Below, one piece after another: positions 21,440-32,559 of a stretch of DNA of 64,000 nucleotides. Origin of the DNA: Persicaria tinctoria (Eukaryota > Streptophyta > Magnoliopsida > Caryophyllales > Polygonaceae); assembly GCA_037127255.1 (NCBI GenBank), contig JBANSL010000001.1:29196501-29260500 (forward strand), given 5' to 3'. A program made the position numbers and the translations under genes. Every line of letters begins with the position of its first letter. Positions within the stretch are counted from its first letter, which is position 1. Below the pieces are notes generated by a model. It was not told the DNA's origin and did no database searches. It worked only from the letters and a program-made list of their open reading frames with translations.

Positions 21440-22991
21440 CTAGTCTCCGAGGTTGGATATTCTGAAGACCCCCTGGTGGATTCCTCGGGCATGCTTTTGT
21501 TCAATCACCACGCGATCGCTCAATCCTAGGGGTAGGTTGGCCCCCATTCTGGCCAAGGTATCGGCGCGCTCATTTTGATTGCGGGGGATGGAGGAAATGG
21601 AACACTTCCCAAAGGCGGCAGTGAGTGTTTGTACGCGTGCCAAGTATTCAGGCAGTATTCCTGTCTTTGCTTCATATTCGCCTTTAACTTGTCGAGCGAC
21701 CACTTCTAAATTTGTGAAAATCTGGACTTGTCGAGCCCCGTTGATCAGTGCCTTCTCAATACCCATGATTAAAGCCTCATACTCTGCTTCATTGTTGGTA
21801 GCTTCAAACAGTAGTTAGAAAGATAGATCGGTTATTTCCTCATTTGGGCTCGTGATGGTAACTCCGGCTCCACACCCCCATGCCGATACTGATCCATCGA
21901 CATTAATGACCCAGTCCTCCCCATCGCGATCTTGAGAATCCGTAAAGATGGCTTCTACCTCAAAATCGGCCAGGGATTGGGCCAGACGGGCCTTTCTGGG
22001 TTTGAAATGGACGTCAAATTCGGAAAGCTCTACTGCCCATTTAACCATTCTCCCTGAAAGGAATGGCGAGTGCAGGATTTGATGGAGGGGTAGGTCGGAA
22101 AGAACTTCGATGGTGTGAGCCTGAAAATACGGCCTCAATCTCCGTGCAGCAAAAAACCACAAATAGAGCCATTTTTTCAATTGGGGTGTATCTGGTTTCA
22201 GCTGACTGGAAGACCCTGCTAGCGAAATAGATAGGGAACTTAGATTCCCTAGTAAGCACTGTGCTGATGGTTGTGGAGCCGACGACGAGGTATAGTTGTA
22301 AAGTTTCATGCTCGCGTGGAAAATAAAGAGTGGGCAAGGTGGCCAGATATTCCTTCATATTCTTGAAAGCTTTATCCAAAGCGGTTGTCCATTCGACTGG
22401 ACCTCTCATTTTTAACTGCTCGAAGAAGGCAACTAGTGATCGGCTAATCGCGAACAGAAGCTGCTCAAGTAGTTGACCGACCCGTTAAATTTCTGAATGT
22501 CGTTCAACGTCTTTGGAGGATCCATGTCGATGATGGTCTGTACTTTTGAAGGGTTTACGTCTATCCCACAGTGGCTAATCATGAAACCCATGAATTTTCC
22601 GGAATCTACTCCAAAAACACACTTTTCTGGGTTCAGGCAAACACGATTCCTTCTCAGAGTGTCGATGGTTTCTTATAGATCCTTACAGTGGTCCTCCTTT
22701 GTAAGGCTTTTGATCAAGATATTATCGATGTAAACTGCAACGTTTCTCCCGATCTGTGACACAAATACTTTTTCTATCATCCGTTGGAAGGTGGAACCCG
22801 CGTTCTTGAGCCCAAAAGGCATAACCTTATAACAAAAACTTCCATGGTTGGTGATCAATGCAGTGCTCTTCTCATCGCGAGGGCTCATTTTGATCTGATT
22901 GTAGCCAGAATAGGCATCCAGAAAACTTATCATGGCGTGCCCTACTGTGGTGTCTACTAGCTGACGAGAGGGTTTCTCGACCAAATAAATT
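21440..22991 (-). pseudogene. Tat RT - RNase H - second RNase H, decayed
   Basis: RT (22410-22991) shows LDAYSGYNQIKMSP, VMPFGLKNAGSTFQR and the active site as VYIDNILIKS. The second catalytic Asp of the YVDD box is Asn, which should abolish polymerase activity. The connection continues FGVDSGKFMGFM with stops in between. RNase H 1 (about 22040-22400) follows. The second RNase H starts WVINVDGSVSAWGCGAGV (about 21850-21900) and continues through IPRNQNERADTLARMGANL near 21550. Several stops and frame changes separate the pieces. RT would copy the RNA, RNase H degrade it, and the extra domain is known only in this lineage. Confidence 0.75.
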
Positions 22992-23127
22992 TGTAGTCAA
23001 GACCCCCTCTATAGGATAGTGGAGTCAGGTTCGTCCATAGGAGAGAAGTCAGCGGTTCTAGGTTTAGTGTGTTTTGGGGTTCAGGGATAGCGGGAAGAGT
23101 TGATGAAGGTGGATGTCAACAAAGAAT

Positions 23128-23561
23128 TAGGCGTGGCCACGGGTCACGGGTCGACACGTGACCCGCCGGGTCTTACGGGTCGGTAACCCGCCGGGTCAGT
23201 GACCCGACGGGTGCGGGTTCTCGGGTCAAAGGGTCAAGGCGGGTTGCGGGTTAGGGTTAGGGTCGGGGGTTTGAAAACCCGCTGACCCGGCGGGTCCGAC
23301 CCGCCGGGTCAACCCGCCATTCCAGAATTTTTTTTTGAAAAAAATATTTTTTTTAAGTTTATAAGTATTATTATGTATATTATTCTTAGAATAATTCATA
23401 ATAAATATATAAACTAACGTGCAAAATGCAATGTGAGTTACAAGTCACCCCATCCTTCCCCTTTTATAGCCTTGGAAGGGCACCTTCTATTCTCTCATTT
23501 CCAATGTGGGACAAGAGCACTCTCCCACATTGAAAATTGAGAGTTAAAATGAGAAGGGTTG

Positions 23562-23638
<77 letters not shown>

Positions 23639-24032
23639 CCCATCTTCCCTTGACTCCCACTCCAATTTAAGCTTTATTTCCTATATATTGAAATGAAGTA
23701 AAGTTGAAGAAGTCTTATATCCTACATTTATATTGTAATGGATGAAGGAAATTTTATAGAAATATAAAATTTCTAAATTTCTAATGTTTTTTTGTTCAAC
23801 TTCATATTGAAATGAAGTGGATATAAAAAATGATATGTAGAAAAAATATTTGCATATAATTTTTTTAATTTTTATTAGTAAAAAATGTTATTAAATTTTT
23901 TTTTTTTTATTGTGGTAATCCGCCGGGTCAACGGGTCGACCCGAACCCGTCAACCCGTAAATTTCCGGGTTAGGGTTCGGGTCGACCTATCCTGACCCTT
24001 GACCCGGCGGGTCCGACCCGTGGCCACGCCTA
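23128..24032. mobile_element. hAT-type non-autonomous element, TSD CAAAGAAT
   Basis: Terminal inverted repeats TAGGCGTGGCCACGGGTC and GACCCGTGGCCACGCCTA are exact, and the 8-bp duplication CAAAGAAT flanks both ends (23120-23127 and 24033-24040). The interior has many acccg/cgggt motifs near the ends and a (TA)n core, and no transposase. Confidence 0.92.
23563..23634. repeat. (TA)n microsatellite inside the hAT element
   Basis: About 70 bp of alternating TA. Confidence 0.95.
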
Positions 24033-24615
24033 CAAAGAATAGAGGGGTCGATGTCGAGGGATGGAGGGGGAATGGTGGTTTGATGTTGTGTGGTTGTGCA
24101 AAAACTTCAAAATAACAAAGATAGAATAATAAAGGAGCAAACTTCCAAAGTTAGGGATCACCGCAACAATAAACATATGTGTAGACCATAAATCACATAA
24201 AGATACATGCTTGATATCAAATAACTTTCGTTATTAACAAATAGGAATATAGAGGCTTTCGCATAAACCTTAAGTGTTACTACCTTTTTTTAATTAGGAT
24301 CAACCAACTTTCGCAAGCAAACCCTAATTACTATCCAAATTCATAATAAGATCACTTTCACTTCAATATCACAAATAAGGAATTTTTTCAACTCTCGCAA
24401 AGGATTAAGCACATAGGTAGATGATGATAAAGACATACAAATTCATAAATTCATAAATCAAACACACATATCTATGTTGGGATCACCCCAACCCTAGAAG
24501 AAGGAAATTAGAAACAAAACATGATAAAAGAAAATAACTTTGACATTAAATAAACTAAAACTTAAAAAACCTTCGAATCTCTTCCTCCTCCTTTCGCACT
24601 CGGCTCCTCCTCCTC

Positions 24616-24650
<35 letters not shown>
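24616..24650. repeat. (CT)n microsatellite in the LTR
   Basis: A run of CT following several CTC triplets. Confidence 0.9.
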
Positions 24651-24653
<3 letters not shown>

Positions 24654-25579
24654 CCTTGCGCCCGAAGACGACTTAGCTTGAATTGATTAAATGAATAAAA
24701 TCCAGCCCCTAATGCCTCATTTATAGTGTTTATTCCCTAGCTAATCTAGGAAAGAAATATCTATCTATATCTAAACTTTCTATCTAAAAGATTAAGATAA
24801 AACTTGGATATAAAAGAATTAAATCTAAAAGGAAATAAAGCTAATGTGGATAGATCTCTTCCATCTTGATATATCTTCTCTTGATTAGATAAAATATCTT
24901 GTTCCTTTCCTTGCAAGTAATCTATCTTCTCCGGACTCCACTCAATTTCGACTCGGATCAACCACTGGATTGTCCTCGATGTCGACCAAAAGTCATCGAC
25001 GTCGAGTAGAATTTCTCTCCCGGGGTTGTACTCGAGCTCGAGCAGGTTCTAGACTCGTCGGGTGTACTCGACGTCGACCACAACTCCTTGACGTCGAGTA
25101 GGATTGTTCTGCTCGAGTGACTCTTCTCGACTCCGCGTAGATTTCTGGGCTCGATGTACTTGACTTCGACTAGATCTGGTCGACGTTGAGTAGAAATGGT
25201 TCGCTCTCAACATTGTGCTCTGTTCTTGAAACGCACTTTCCTGAGTCCTCGTTCGTCCGCTTGACGCATATGAGCATGGCTTAGAAAGCTCTTTTCGAAG
25301 GCTAAAACTCTCATGATGACATCAAATCTGGATTCAGAACGATCAATGGTGAAAATGGGGCTTTTCTCTAGCTGCACCATCCTTAGCTTCTTCATGACTT
25401 TCCTTTAAGCTCCAAAGTGCGTCCGATTTCTGTGAAATATAACAAAAACTAGTGTAGACTCCATAATTTGGCAAATAAGTGTAACGTACATAGAATCTGT
25501 GCTATTCTAACCCAAATGCATAAATGCATACAGAAATCGATATAAAAGTAAGCGTAAAACATGGCAATTTGGGCGCACA

Positions 25580-27188
25580 TCAAACACCCCATACTTATGC
25601 TTGCTTGTCCTCAAGCAATACTTTTAATGGTCATTCAGGGGAAGAAATCAAAACACTCAACATATTAGATTCATTGACATAAGTCTCTGCAATCATTTAC
25701 CATCCTCGAAAAGGTACTAGTGTCACAAATCCATACATGTGCAATAAAAAGCATCATCTACTTACAAAAGGAGGGTTATGCGAAACAATTCATGTGACAA
25801 AGCATTAATAATCAAGAGGACTCTAATTAAGCTCAAATAATGAGTAGATTGGTAAAAGGATAAAGGTGGGAAATTTTTGGCAATGTGGTGCTCATAATCC
25901 GGGGAAATGGAGTAATTTCCAAACTTTCATACCACATTCCTTCTTCTTTTGATTTCTAACCTTTTGCTTATTGCTCATTGCTTTTTTCAATAGTATGATT
26001 TTACCTTTCTAACCTCAGCATTGCCTTCTCGCGAGTCGCAAACATGGGTGTCATGAATGGCCCCGGATACTTAGTGCTTTGGACTCCTCACCTTTATGTC
26101 CCATCTCGCCAAACTATTATCTCAGCGAGCAGGTTCGATCTACCTTTATCTCCTGAGGTGACCGAATTTTCTTTCACTCATTAAATTTTCCATAATGTTT
26201 CAATTTCCTGCCAAATTCCAATAATGATAATAACAACACAACAACCATATAATAATCTCTATAATGTGACATCATTCTCAACATAATCCTCGGATGGAAA
26301 TAAGGTAAAGAATGGGCAATGTTTAGAACATGTGGATCATAACATGAAATAAGCCATAATATGGCTTTTGTGATGCATAAGCATAGGTATGGCTAGGATA
26401 TAACAATATGAGCATATATGGAAATATAAAGTCCTCCATCCTCTTATCATGCAATATGTCAAAAGCAATATCAAATTTTACCTCCTTTCATGGTTTTCAT
26501 AAAATATGCACTTCATTGTGACTTTCCTTTACTAGGACATTTCATGCTATATCTTTAATGAATCCAATTTTGCATCGTCGAGTTCAATAAAGCTTCCATG
26601 ACACTAATAAAAAAATTTCAATGGGGGTGATAAAAATAAACTTTGGAAAACATTCATATGAGCACATGAATAGAATATGAAATTCAAAGTAGCCATGTAT
26701 AAGCAATTCAAGAAATATCATAAAAATATGCACACATATTGTCAAATCAAATATGCACAAAATAAGCCCCCCCCCCCCCTCACTCCATACTTAAACATTA
26801 CAGTGTCCTCACTATATAAAAACAAGGGTAAAGAAAGAAACTCACTAGAAAGATGTGAAGAACGTCGGAATCGAGTGCTGATATGGTTGCATAAGTGGTC
26901 GACGTCGATTACAGTTACTCAACATCAGGTACAGTAAAAGCCTCCAAGACAATCCTTGTCGATCACAGGCCATTTTGCTCGATAGGGGTAGTCGACGTCG
27001 AGTACTTCTACACTTTCTTCTTACCTGCAAAATTTTGTTAGAAAGACAAAATCCACAATAGAAAATCCAAAATAATGTTTAAAAACAGAAACCAACATTA
27101 TCTAAAACCTAAGAAATAAGAAATAGCGGGTTGCCTCCCGTAAACGCTAAATTTTAAGTCTTTAGGTTGACCTACTTCCCTTTTAGTC
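25580..27188 (-). other. Athila-like 3' internal non-coding region
   Basis: No ORF of substance is present. Two landmarks shared with the complete Athila at 46460-58686 are the aagtatgggg tract next to the LTR, and the 14-mer cgggaggcaacccg (minus strand, 27127-27140). In the complete element that 14-mer follows the pol stop at 53525-53538. TCGA-rich motifs recur at 26896-27010. Confidence 0.6.
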
Positions 27189-27434
27189 TTAACCTGACTC
27201 ATCTTTGTCCGGAGGTATAGGTGGATCTGGTGGTTCCAGCGGTGGTGGGAAGCGTGGGATGTCATTTGTGGGCATCGTATGAAGAAGCTTGAATCTCCCT
27301 GAGTGAACGCTCCATGGCTCCACCCATTCATCTTCCCTGGTTCCAGCTAGCATGCATAAAGGAAGACCTAAGGAAAAGATGCATACCTCGTCGTCATACC
27401 TCTTTTGACAATTTTGTACTTTAGCCAATAGCAA
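27189..27434 (-). pseudogene. C-terminal fragment of a reading frame, probably pol end
   Basis: An 81-codon segment, proline-rich at its end (PPPLEPPDPPIPPDKDESG), stops just upstream (minus sense) of the conserved post-pol 14-mer. By position it should be the tail of the polyprotein, but I see no catalytic motif. Confidence 0.3.
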
Positions 27435-27857
27435 ATTTCATTTTTTTAATATATATTTGAACTTCTAGATAATCAGACACAGTTAAATACTCCGGCCATA
27501 CGTTTGTCCATAGAAAGAAAATACTGTAGTCACGTTGTAGTAAACCTAAAAACAAATAAAATATTGAATAAAGTGCACCAAACCAAACAAATTCAAAAAG
27601 CATATCCTCCTATTTATATATATAAAGAATAATGTTTATCGTTTGATAAGTGATAAGATATCATTATGGGTCTTCTAAAAAAAAAAGATATCATTATGGG
27701 TTTTGTGGACTACACATACCTTGGTCCTTTGTTTTTTTTTTTTTTTTCCTTTGGCTCTTAGCACATATCCTTGGTTTGAGGCCAATAGAAATCAATGGTC
27801 TTACATTCAGGCCTTATTGGGTGAGTGATTAATAACGAAAGTTAATGTTAAATAGTT
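27435..27857. other. AT-rich spacer without a gene
   Basis: Nothing recognisable apart from an approximate duplication of gatatcattatgggt at 27657 and 27687. Confidence 0.4.
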
Positions 27858-28390
27858 GGGTAAACCACATAAAACCACCCCTTAAATAGGGCATATTACT
27901 CAAAACCACCCATTAAATTTAACATTACAAAAAACCACCCTTTATATAGCTTTTGTTTGCCAATAACTACCCTGCCTCTATGTGTCGTTATAGTTTTGTT
28001 AAATGTCCTTGAAAAAACCAAAATTACCCTTATACATATCATTTTCTAGTCACCACTCACTCTCCGCCTATCTTTCTGTACATATATACAACTCCACACA
28101 CATTTTGTTACTTGAAATTATTCAACAACTCTTATGGTCCTATACTAGGCCCCTTCAATCCATGCCTCAATCTCTCCACAACTCTTATTCAAGATTTCTT
28201 TCAATATCGCCTCTCCAAATGATAAGGGTATTTTGCTAATTTATTGATTTTTTCCTCTAAAACATAATAAAATCGTAGATAGGGTGATTTTTTGCAAACA
28301 AAAACTATATAAATGGTGGTTTTCTGCAATATTGAATTTAAGGAGTGATTTTGAGCAATATGCCCTATTTCAGGGTTTTGCGGTTTACCC
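27858..28390. mobile_element. Mutator-like foldback element A
   Basis: Long terminal inverted repeats (about 80 bp) begin GGGTAAACC at the left and end GGTTTACCC at the right. The 9-bp flanks TAAATAGTT and TAAATATTT differ at one base. No transposase is present. The interior (27960-28240) is unlike the arms and may be captured sequence. Confidence 0.75.
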
Positions 28391-28497
28391 TAAATATTTT
28401 AAACAAAGTGAAAGTTTGCATGGGCCCGCATTTCTAACAGATTATTTATTTTTATAGATTTTACAGTTTTTGGGAAAATTCTAAGGCATTTTTAATT

Positions 28498-29362
28498 GGC
28501 AAAATTGCAAAAAATAGTCTAACCTATAGGGGTAGTTGCGCTTAATAGCCTGAACTATCAAAAATGCAAAAAATAGCCTCAAGTATTTAACTGGTTGCGG
28601 AAAATAGCCTCAAGCTACATTAAAATTCAAATAATTACCTTTAAATTCAAATTAATGATAAAAAAAAAGTCTTAAGTTGTCATTAAATTCAAATTAATTA
28701 CAAACCTTCTCCAAAACAATTTTTATTTAAAAAAATCATCACTTCTTATATAAAAAAAAGACCTAAATAATTTTTATTCCTAAAATCTACCACTTCTCAT
28801 AAATTTTTGTTCTCACTAATTCATTATTGGCTAAATTCATCATTAAATTAATTACAAAAACTACCTTATGCCATATAAATTGTGTAAATAAATAAATTTA
28901 AAAAAAAAATCTAAGTAATTGTGAATAGAAGTTATTAGATCAATTGTAAATAGAAGCTTAAGTATTTATTTACTTTTAATGATATGTAAATAATCTAATT
29001 AATTTTTTAGAATAATAAATTTAAATTATATTTATATGGTTTGAGATAGTTTTTATAATTAATTTAGCTATGAGTTTAGATAACAACAATTAAGTGTAAC
29101 CTTTTTTTTATATAAGAAGTGATGATTTTTTTAAATAAAAGTTGTTTTGGAGAAGGTTTGTAATTAATTTGAATTTAATGACAACTTAAGACTTTTTTTT
29201 ATCATTAATTTGAATTTAAAGGTAATTATTTGAATTTTAATGTAGCTTGAGGCTATTTTCCGCAACCAGTTAAATACTTGAGGCTATTTTCTGCATTTTT
29301 TATAGTTCAGACTATTGAGCGCAACTGCCCCTAAAGGTTGGGCTATTTTTTGCAATTTTCCC
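28498..29362. mobile_element. Mutator-like foldback element B
   Basis: The arms are nearly complementary over about 370 bp each, starting GGCAAAATTGC and ending GCAATTTTCCC, with a short AT-rich centre. The 9-bp duplication TTTTTAATT is exact (28489-28497 and 29363-29371). It encodes nothing. Confidence 0.88.
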
Positions 29363-29545
29363 TTTTTAATTTAATAGATTTTTCATTTAATTCTTTAAAA
29401 AGGAAAAGCGGTAGAAAAAAATATAGAGTCTTCTTCCATAAAGAATGTCCTATGGTTTTAGCTTTGTAAGTAAATGTCCAAATTTTTTTTATAATACCAG
29501 TTTTTCCCTCCCCTTTAATTTATCCTTTCATTCGGTTGTTTTCCA

Positions 29546-30092
29546 GATCTGAGAATCGGACCTCTCTCTCCGCGCTCCGTCCAGAAGAAGAAGATATCGG
29601 CTGGTCAAGGTCTCCAATTGAGAATAAGAGATCTGAAATTCTCGAAGAGGAACCGGTCGATGTCCTTCAACATCGCCTCAACTGCCTTGTCACTCCGGCC
29701 ATTGGCCAACTCCTGTGGCCGATTCCGATCCCTGTGGCTCGCTCAAGTTGCTCTTTCGGCGGCGGAAGTTGTTGTCCCTAGCCTCGAGGTTTCCCCCCAA
29801 AGATCAGGGGACGGCAGCCATGGAAGGATCGAGTTCAAAGATGCAGTCATGGTTGAAAGCGCAGATTGGACCGAGTGGCATCAGGTGGATCCGCCACAAA
29901 TTGGATCGAGTGAGAAGTTGTATTGGACGTTGTTGCCGAGTACACCGGGTTTGTTGCGGGCCGAATCAACGGAGTTTATGTCTATATTCCAGTGACGGAG
30001 GCGGCTCAGGTGAAGAGTTTTGTGGATACTGAAGATCATAAATGGGTGTGGGTGAGATCTGTTACAAACCAGCCTGATTTTGTAAAGAGGTG
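29546..30092 (+). pseudogene. unrecognised gene fragment
   Basis: This GC-richer island stands out in AT-rich surroundings. Frames open one after another but do not connect: one starts MEGSSSKMQSWLKAQIGPSG (29820) and another, out of phase, reads LDVVAEYTGFVAGRINGVYV on to a TGA at about 30090. The second reads like a genuine protein tail (YIPVTEAAQVKSF, then HKWVWVRSVTNQPDF). I do not recognise the family. A processed or captured host-gene fragment with one frameshift is the simplest explanation. Confidence 0.35.
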
Positions 30093-30219
30093 AAGCTCAA
30101 GTTCGATCAATTCTCCTAGGCATCTCCTGAAACTTGGAGTTTTGTACGTGTGTGCTCTTATAAGGTCTTTTACTTGATGGAAAATAGTTGTGTAGTTGGT
30201 AGTGGACAACAATTGTATT

Positions 30220-30484
30220 TAGGGGTGGGCACGGGACGGGACGGGATTGAGCCGGGACGGGACTCGTCCCACAAAATTTTTACGGGACGGGATTGACACT
30301 TTTTTTTCGGGACGGGATCGGGACGGGATGGTGTCTGGACGGGACGGGATCGGGACGGGACGGGCCTTGTCCCGCATATAAAAATAATAAAATATTATAT
30401 AAATTTGCAAAGTGAAAAATGCTTTCATAATTCATTAATTTGTATAATATGTTGAATACGGTATTATTCTCAACTATATTATTC

Positions 30485-30557
<73 letters not shown>

Positions 30558-31404
30558 TACTATTATTAATTCATACAATGATTGTATAATTAGTTATAAT
30601 GTTGAACATATTTGGCTACATTATCTTACTAGATCGGGATGGAAAGGGATTGAGACGAGATTCACCAGATATTGTTTCATTATCGATTGATAATTGGAAA
30701 AAATACCGTATTTAGGTATTTGCTTCTTGTTACGAGGCTTCCAACTAACTTTATGTAAGCCATCTTTATAATAATAATAATAATGATTATTATAATGATA
30801 AAAAAATAATAATAATAACAATAATAATAATGCCACGTTATAATTAAAAAAAATAAAATAATAATAATAATAATATTACTTATTTTTATTTTTATTATTA
30901 TAAAATAATTATACTTTACAGGAAAAAAATATAATATGATAATATAATAATAATAATAATTTTATTATAAAGTAATATTATTATTTAATTATATTATAAT
31001 ATTATATATTATTATTATTATAATCAACTATTATTATAAATTGAAAACTATTATTATAATTATAAATAATATTTGCTCAAATAATAATAATATTATTATT
31101 ATTATAAATGGAAGATTATGATTATAATTATAATTATAATATTTTCTCAAAATAATAATACTAATAATATATTATTATTATTCTATAATATTATAATATT
31201 ATTATTATAAAAAATATTATTATTATTATTGTATGCGGGACGGGACGGGATTTGCGGGATCCCACCGGGATCGTCCCGCATAATTTTTGCGGGACGGGAT
31301 CGGGACGGGATTCGCTATTTTGTCCTAAATCCCACCGGGATCGGGACAGGATCGGAACGGGACCGGGACGGGATCGGGATTTGCGGGATTTGTGCCCACC
31401 CCTA
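30220..31404. mobile_element. hAT-type non-autonomous element, TSD ATTGTATT
   Basis: Termini TAGGGGTGGGCAC and GTGCCCACCCCTA, with an exact 8-bp duplication at 30212-30219 and 31405-31412. The subterminal regions are packed with cgggacggga repeats, and the interior is mostly (AAT/ATT)n. No coding region. Confidence 0.92.
30487..31240. repeat. AAT/ATT-rich low-complexity core
   Basis: Long AAT and ATT triplet runs with interruptions, inside the hAT element. Confidence 0.9.
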
Positions 31405-31499
31405 ATTGTATTATTGATCGAAATGCATTACATTTTTTTTTTTATTTTGGTATGATTGCAACATCTTCAATGTGGTGATATGGTTTATTTTAGAAACAT

Positions 31500-31704
31500 T
31501 ACATATATACCACAAATAATGGTGATAACAGTAACCTTATTACAAAACATTGTGCTTCCCTTCTCCTAAGTTTTCCTTTGATTACAGTGTCTATAACCCT
31601 GTTTTTATAGTGATGACAGTGTTTATGACCCTGTTTTTATTTTGGTTACAGCGTCTATATGGTTTTCCTTTGGTTAAAGTGTACATGACCTTGTTTTTAT
31701 AGTG
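31500..31704. repeat. left part of a degenerate satellite-like array
   Basis: Repeats of the phrase 'tttttatagtggtgacagtg' and 'tctatgaccctg' occur here, continuing after the inserted non-LTR element at 32560. Confidence 0.8.
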
Positions 31705-32463
31705 GTGATAGTGGTGGAGTTTGCTCTTACTGGGAGGCAAGAAGCTCTGTTTGCAAACCTGAAACTCCCTATGGCCCAACAATGGCTAAAGTCTGCCCCT
31801 ATACCCGGTCTTGGTCGGGTTATGAACCCCGCCACCTTTCGTTCTATCATTAGGTATCGTCTTGGAATTGAGTTGTTCCAGGCTGGAGCCAAATGTCCTG
31901 CTTGTGAGAAGGGCATTTTGGATTCGTGGGGGGATCATGCCCTTGCTTGTGCTGCTGACATTGGTGTTAAACACCGTCATAATATGGTGCGAGATGCTTT
32001 ATATGATGAGTGCTTGAAGGCTGGGATTTCGGTGCGTAGAGAGGCGTCGACGGGTATGACTGATGACAGGGGAGGTGAGCTTCGTCCGGCTGATATTTTG
32101 TTCTACAACTGGTTCCAGGGCCAAGACACTTGTGTTGATATCACGGGTACTTCTATCTTTAGCAATTCTGGTCTTTCAGTTTTCATCCCGGGTAAGGCGG
32201 CCAGGGTGGCGGCTGAAAACAAAAGGAAAAAGTATGAGAAGGTTTGTGGAGACAAGGGATATCACTTTCTGTCGTTTTCCTTTTCTACTATTGGTGACTT
32301 AGGGGATGAGGCCATGGGACTTCTCAAGCGGATATGTGGGGTTGCTAGAGGGCTACCTGGGTATAGTAGGGATACGTGTCATGTTTTGACTAGAATTGCT
32401 TTTAGCATTCAGAAGGGTTGCGGAGCTCAGCTTGTTAGCCGGCTCCCATCCAATTTTATGTAA
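31702..32463 (+). CDS. 3' end of a non-LTR retroelement ORF with restriction-like endonuclease motifs
   Basis: The ORF is open for 253 codons. The first six residues derive from the satellite repeat, so the true protein is 5'-truncated. The visible part has a zinc knuckle CPAC...GDHALAC and an RHNMVRDALYDE segment. It then has RPADILFYNW and, 14 residues after that Asp, VDITGTS, followed by a lysine-rich AAENKRKKYEKV. This order (CCHC, then PD..D, then K) is that of the restriction-like endonuclease at the C-terminus of some non-LTR retrotransposons, which nicks the target DNA. RT is not present. An (ATA)n tail follows directly, as expected for a 3' terminus. No stop or frameshift is seen in what remains. 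Confidence 0.6.
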   Translation: MVIVVEFALTGRQEALFANLKLPMAQQWLKSAPIPGLGRVMNPATFRSIIRYRLGIELFQAGAKCPACEKGILDSWGDHALACAADIGVKHRHNMVRDALYDECLKAGISVRREASTGMTDDRGGELRPADILFYNWFQGQDTCVDITGTSIFSNSGLSVFIPGKAARVAAENKRKKYEKVCGDKGYHFLSFSFSTIGDLGDEAMGLLKRICGVARGLPGYSRDTCHVLTRIAFSIQKGCGAQLVSRLPSNFM

Positions 32464-32475
32464 TTACTAGTTGAC

Positions 32476-32544
<69 letters not shown>

Positions 32545-32546
32545 TA
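31705..32546 (+). mobile_element. 5'-truncated non-LTR retroelement insertion
   Basis: The body interrupts the satellite array: repeat-type sequence ends at about 31705 and resumes at about 32580. The insert ends with an (ATA)n microsatellite at 32477-32546. Severe 5' truncation is typical for target-primed insertions. The exact target duplication could not be read in the repetitive flanks. Confidence 0.65.
32477..32546. repeat. (ATA)n tail
   Basis: About 70 bp of pure ATA repeats just after the ORF stop. Confidence 0.95.
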
Positions 32547-32559
32547 TTTTGAACATAAT

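Larger units (their letters stand above)
20225..22991 (-). mobile_element. Tat-lineage Ty3/gypsy pol remnant
   Basis: Reading right to left on the minus strand the order is RT, RNase H, a second (archaeal-like) RNase H, then integrase with its C-terminal domain. The dual RNase H is diagnostic of the Tat lineage (Retand, Ogre and relatives). The 5' part of RT is cut off by the LTR of another element at 22992. No LTR of its own is visible here, but the sequence left of 20225 may be its long 3' untranslated region. Confidence 0.8.
22992..25579 (-). repeat. LTR of the second Athila-like family (with nested hAT)
   Basis: Plus-strand TGTAGTCAAG at the left and GGCGCACA at the right. Without the nested 905-bp element and its duplication the LTR is about 1.67 kb. 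It has tcgacgtcgag-type motifs at 24960-25200 and a (CT)n tract. Confidence 0.65.
22992..27434 (-). mobile_element. Athila-like element, 3' portion (LTR and internal 3' region)
   Basis: The LTR spans 22992-25579 (TG...CA). To its right lies the Athila polypurine-type motif (ccccatactt, minus aagtatgggg, 25587-25596) and about 1.8 kb of internal 3' sequence ending in a truncated reading frame near 27434. The 5' half is missing. The LTR start resembles the LTR start at 63669, so both belong to one family. A hAT element is nested in the LTR. Confidence 0.7.
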
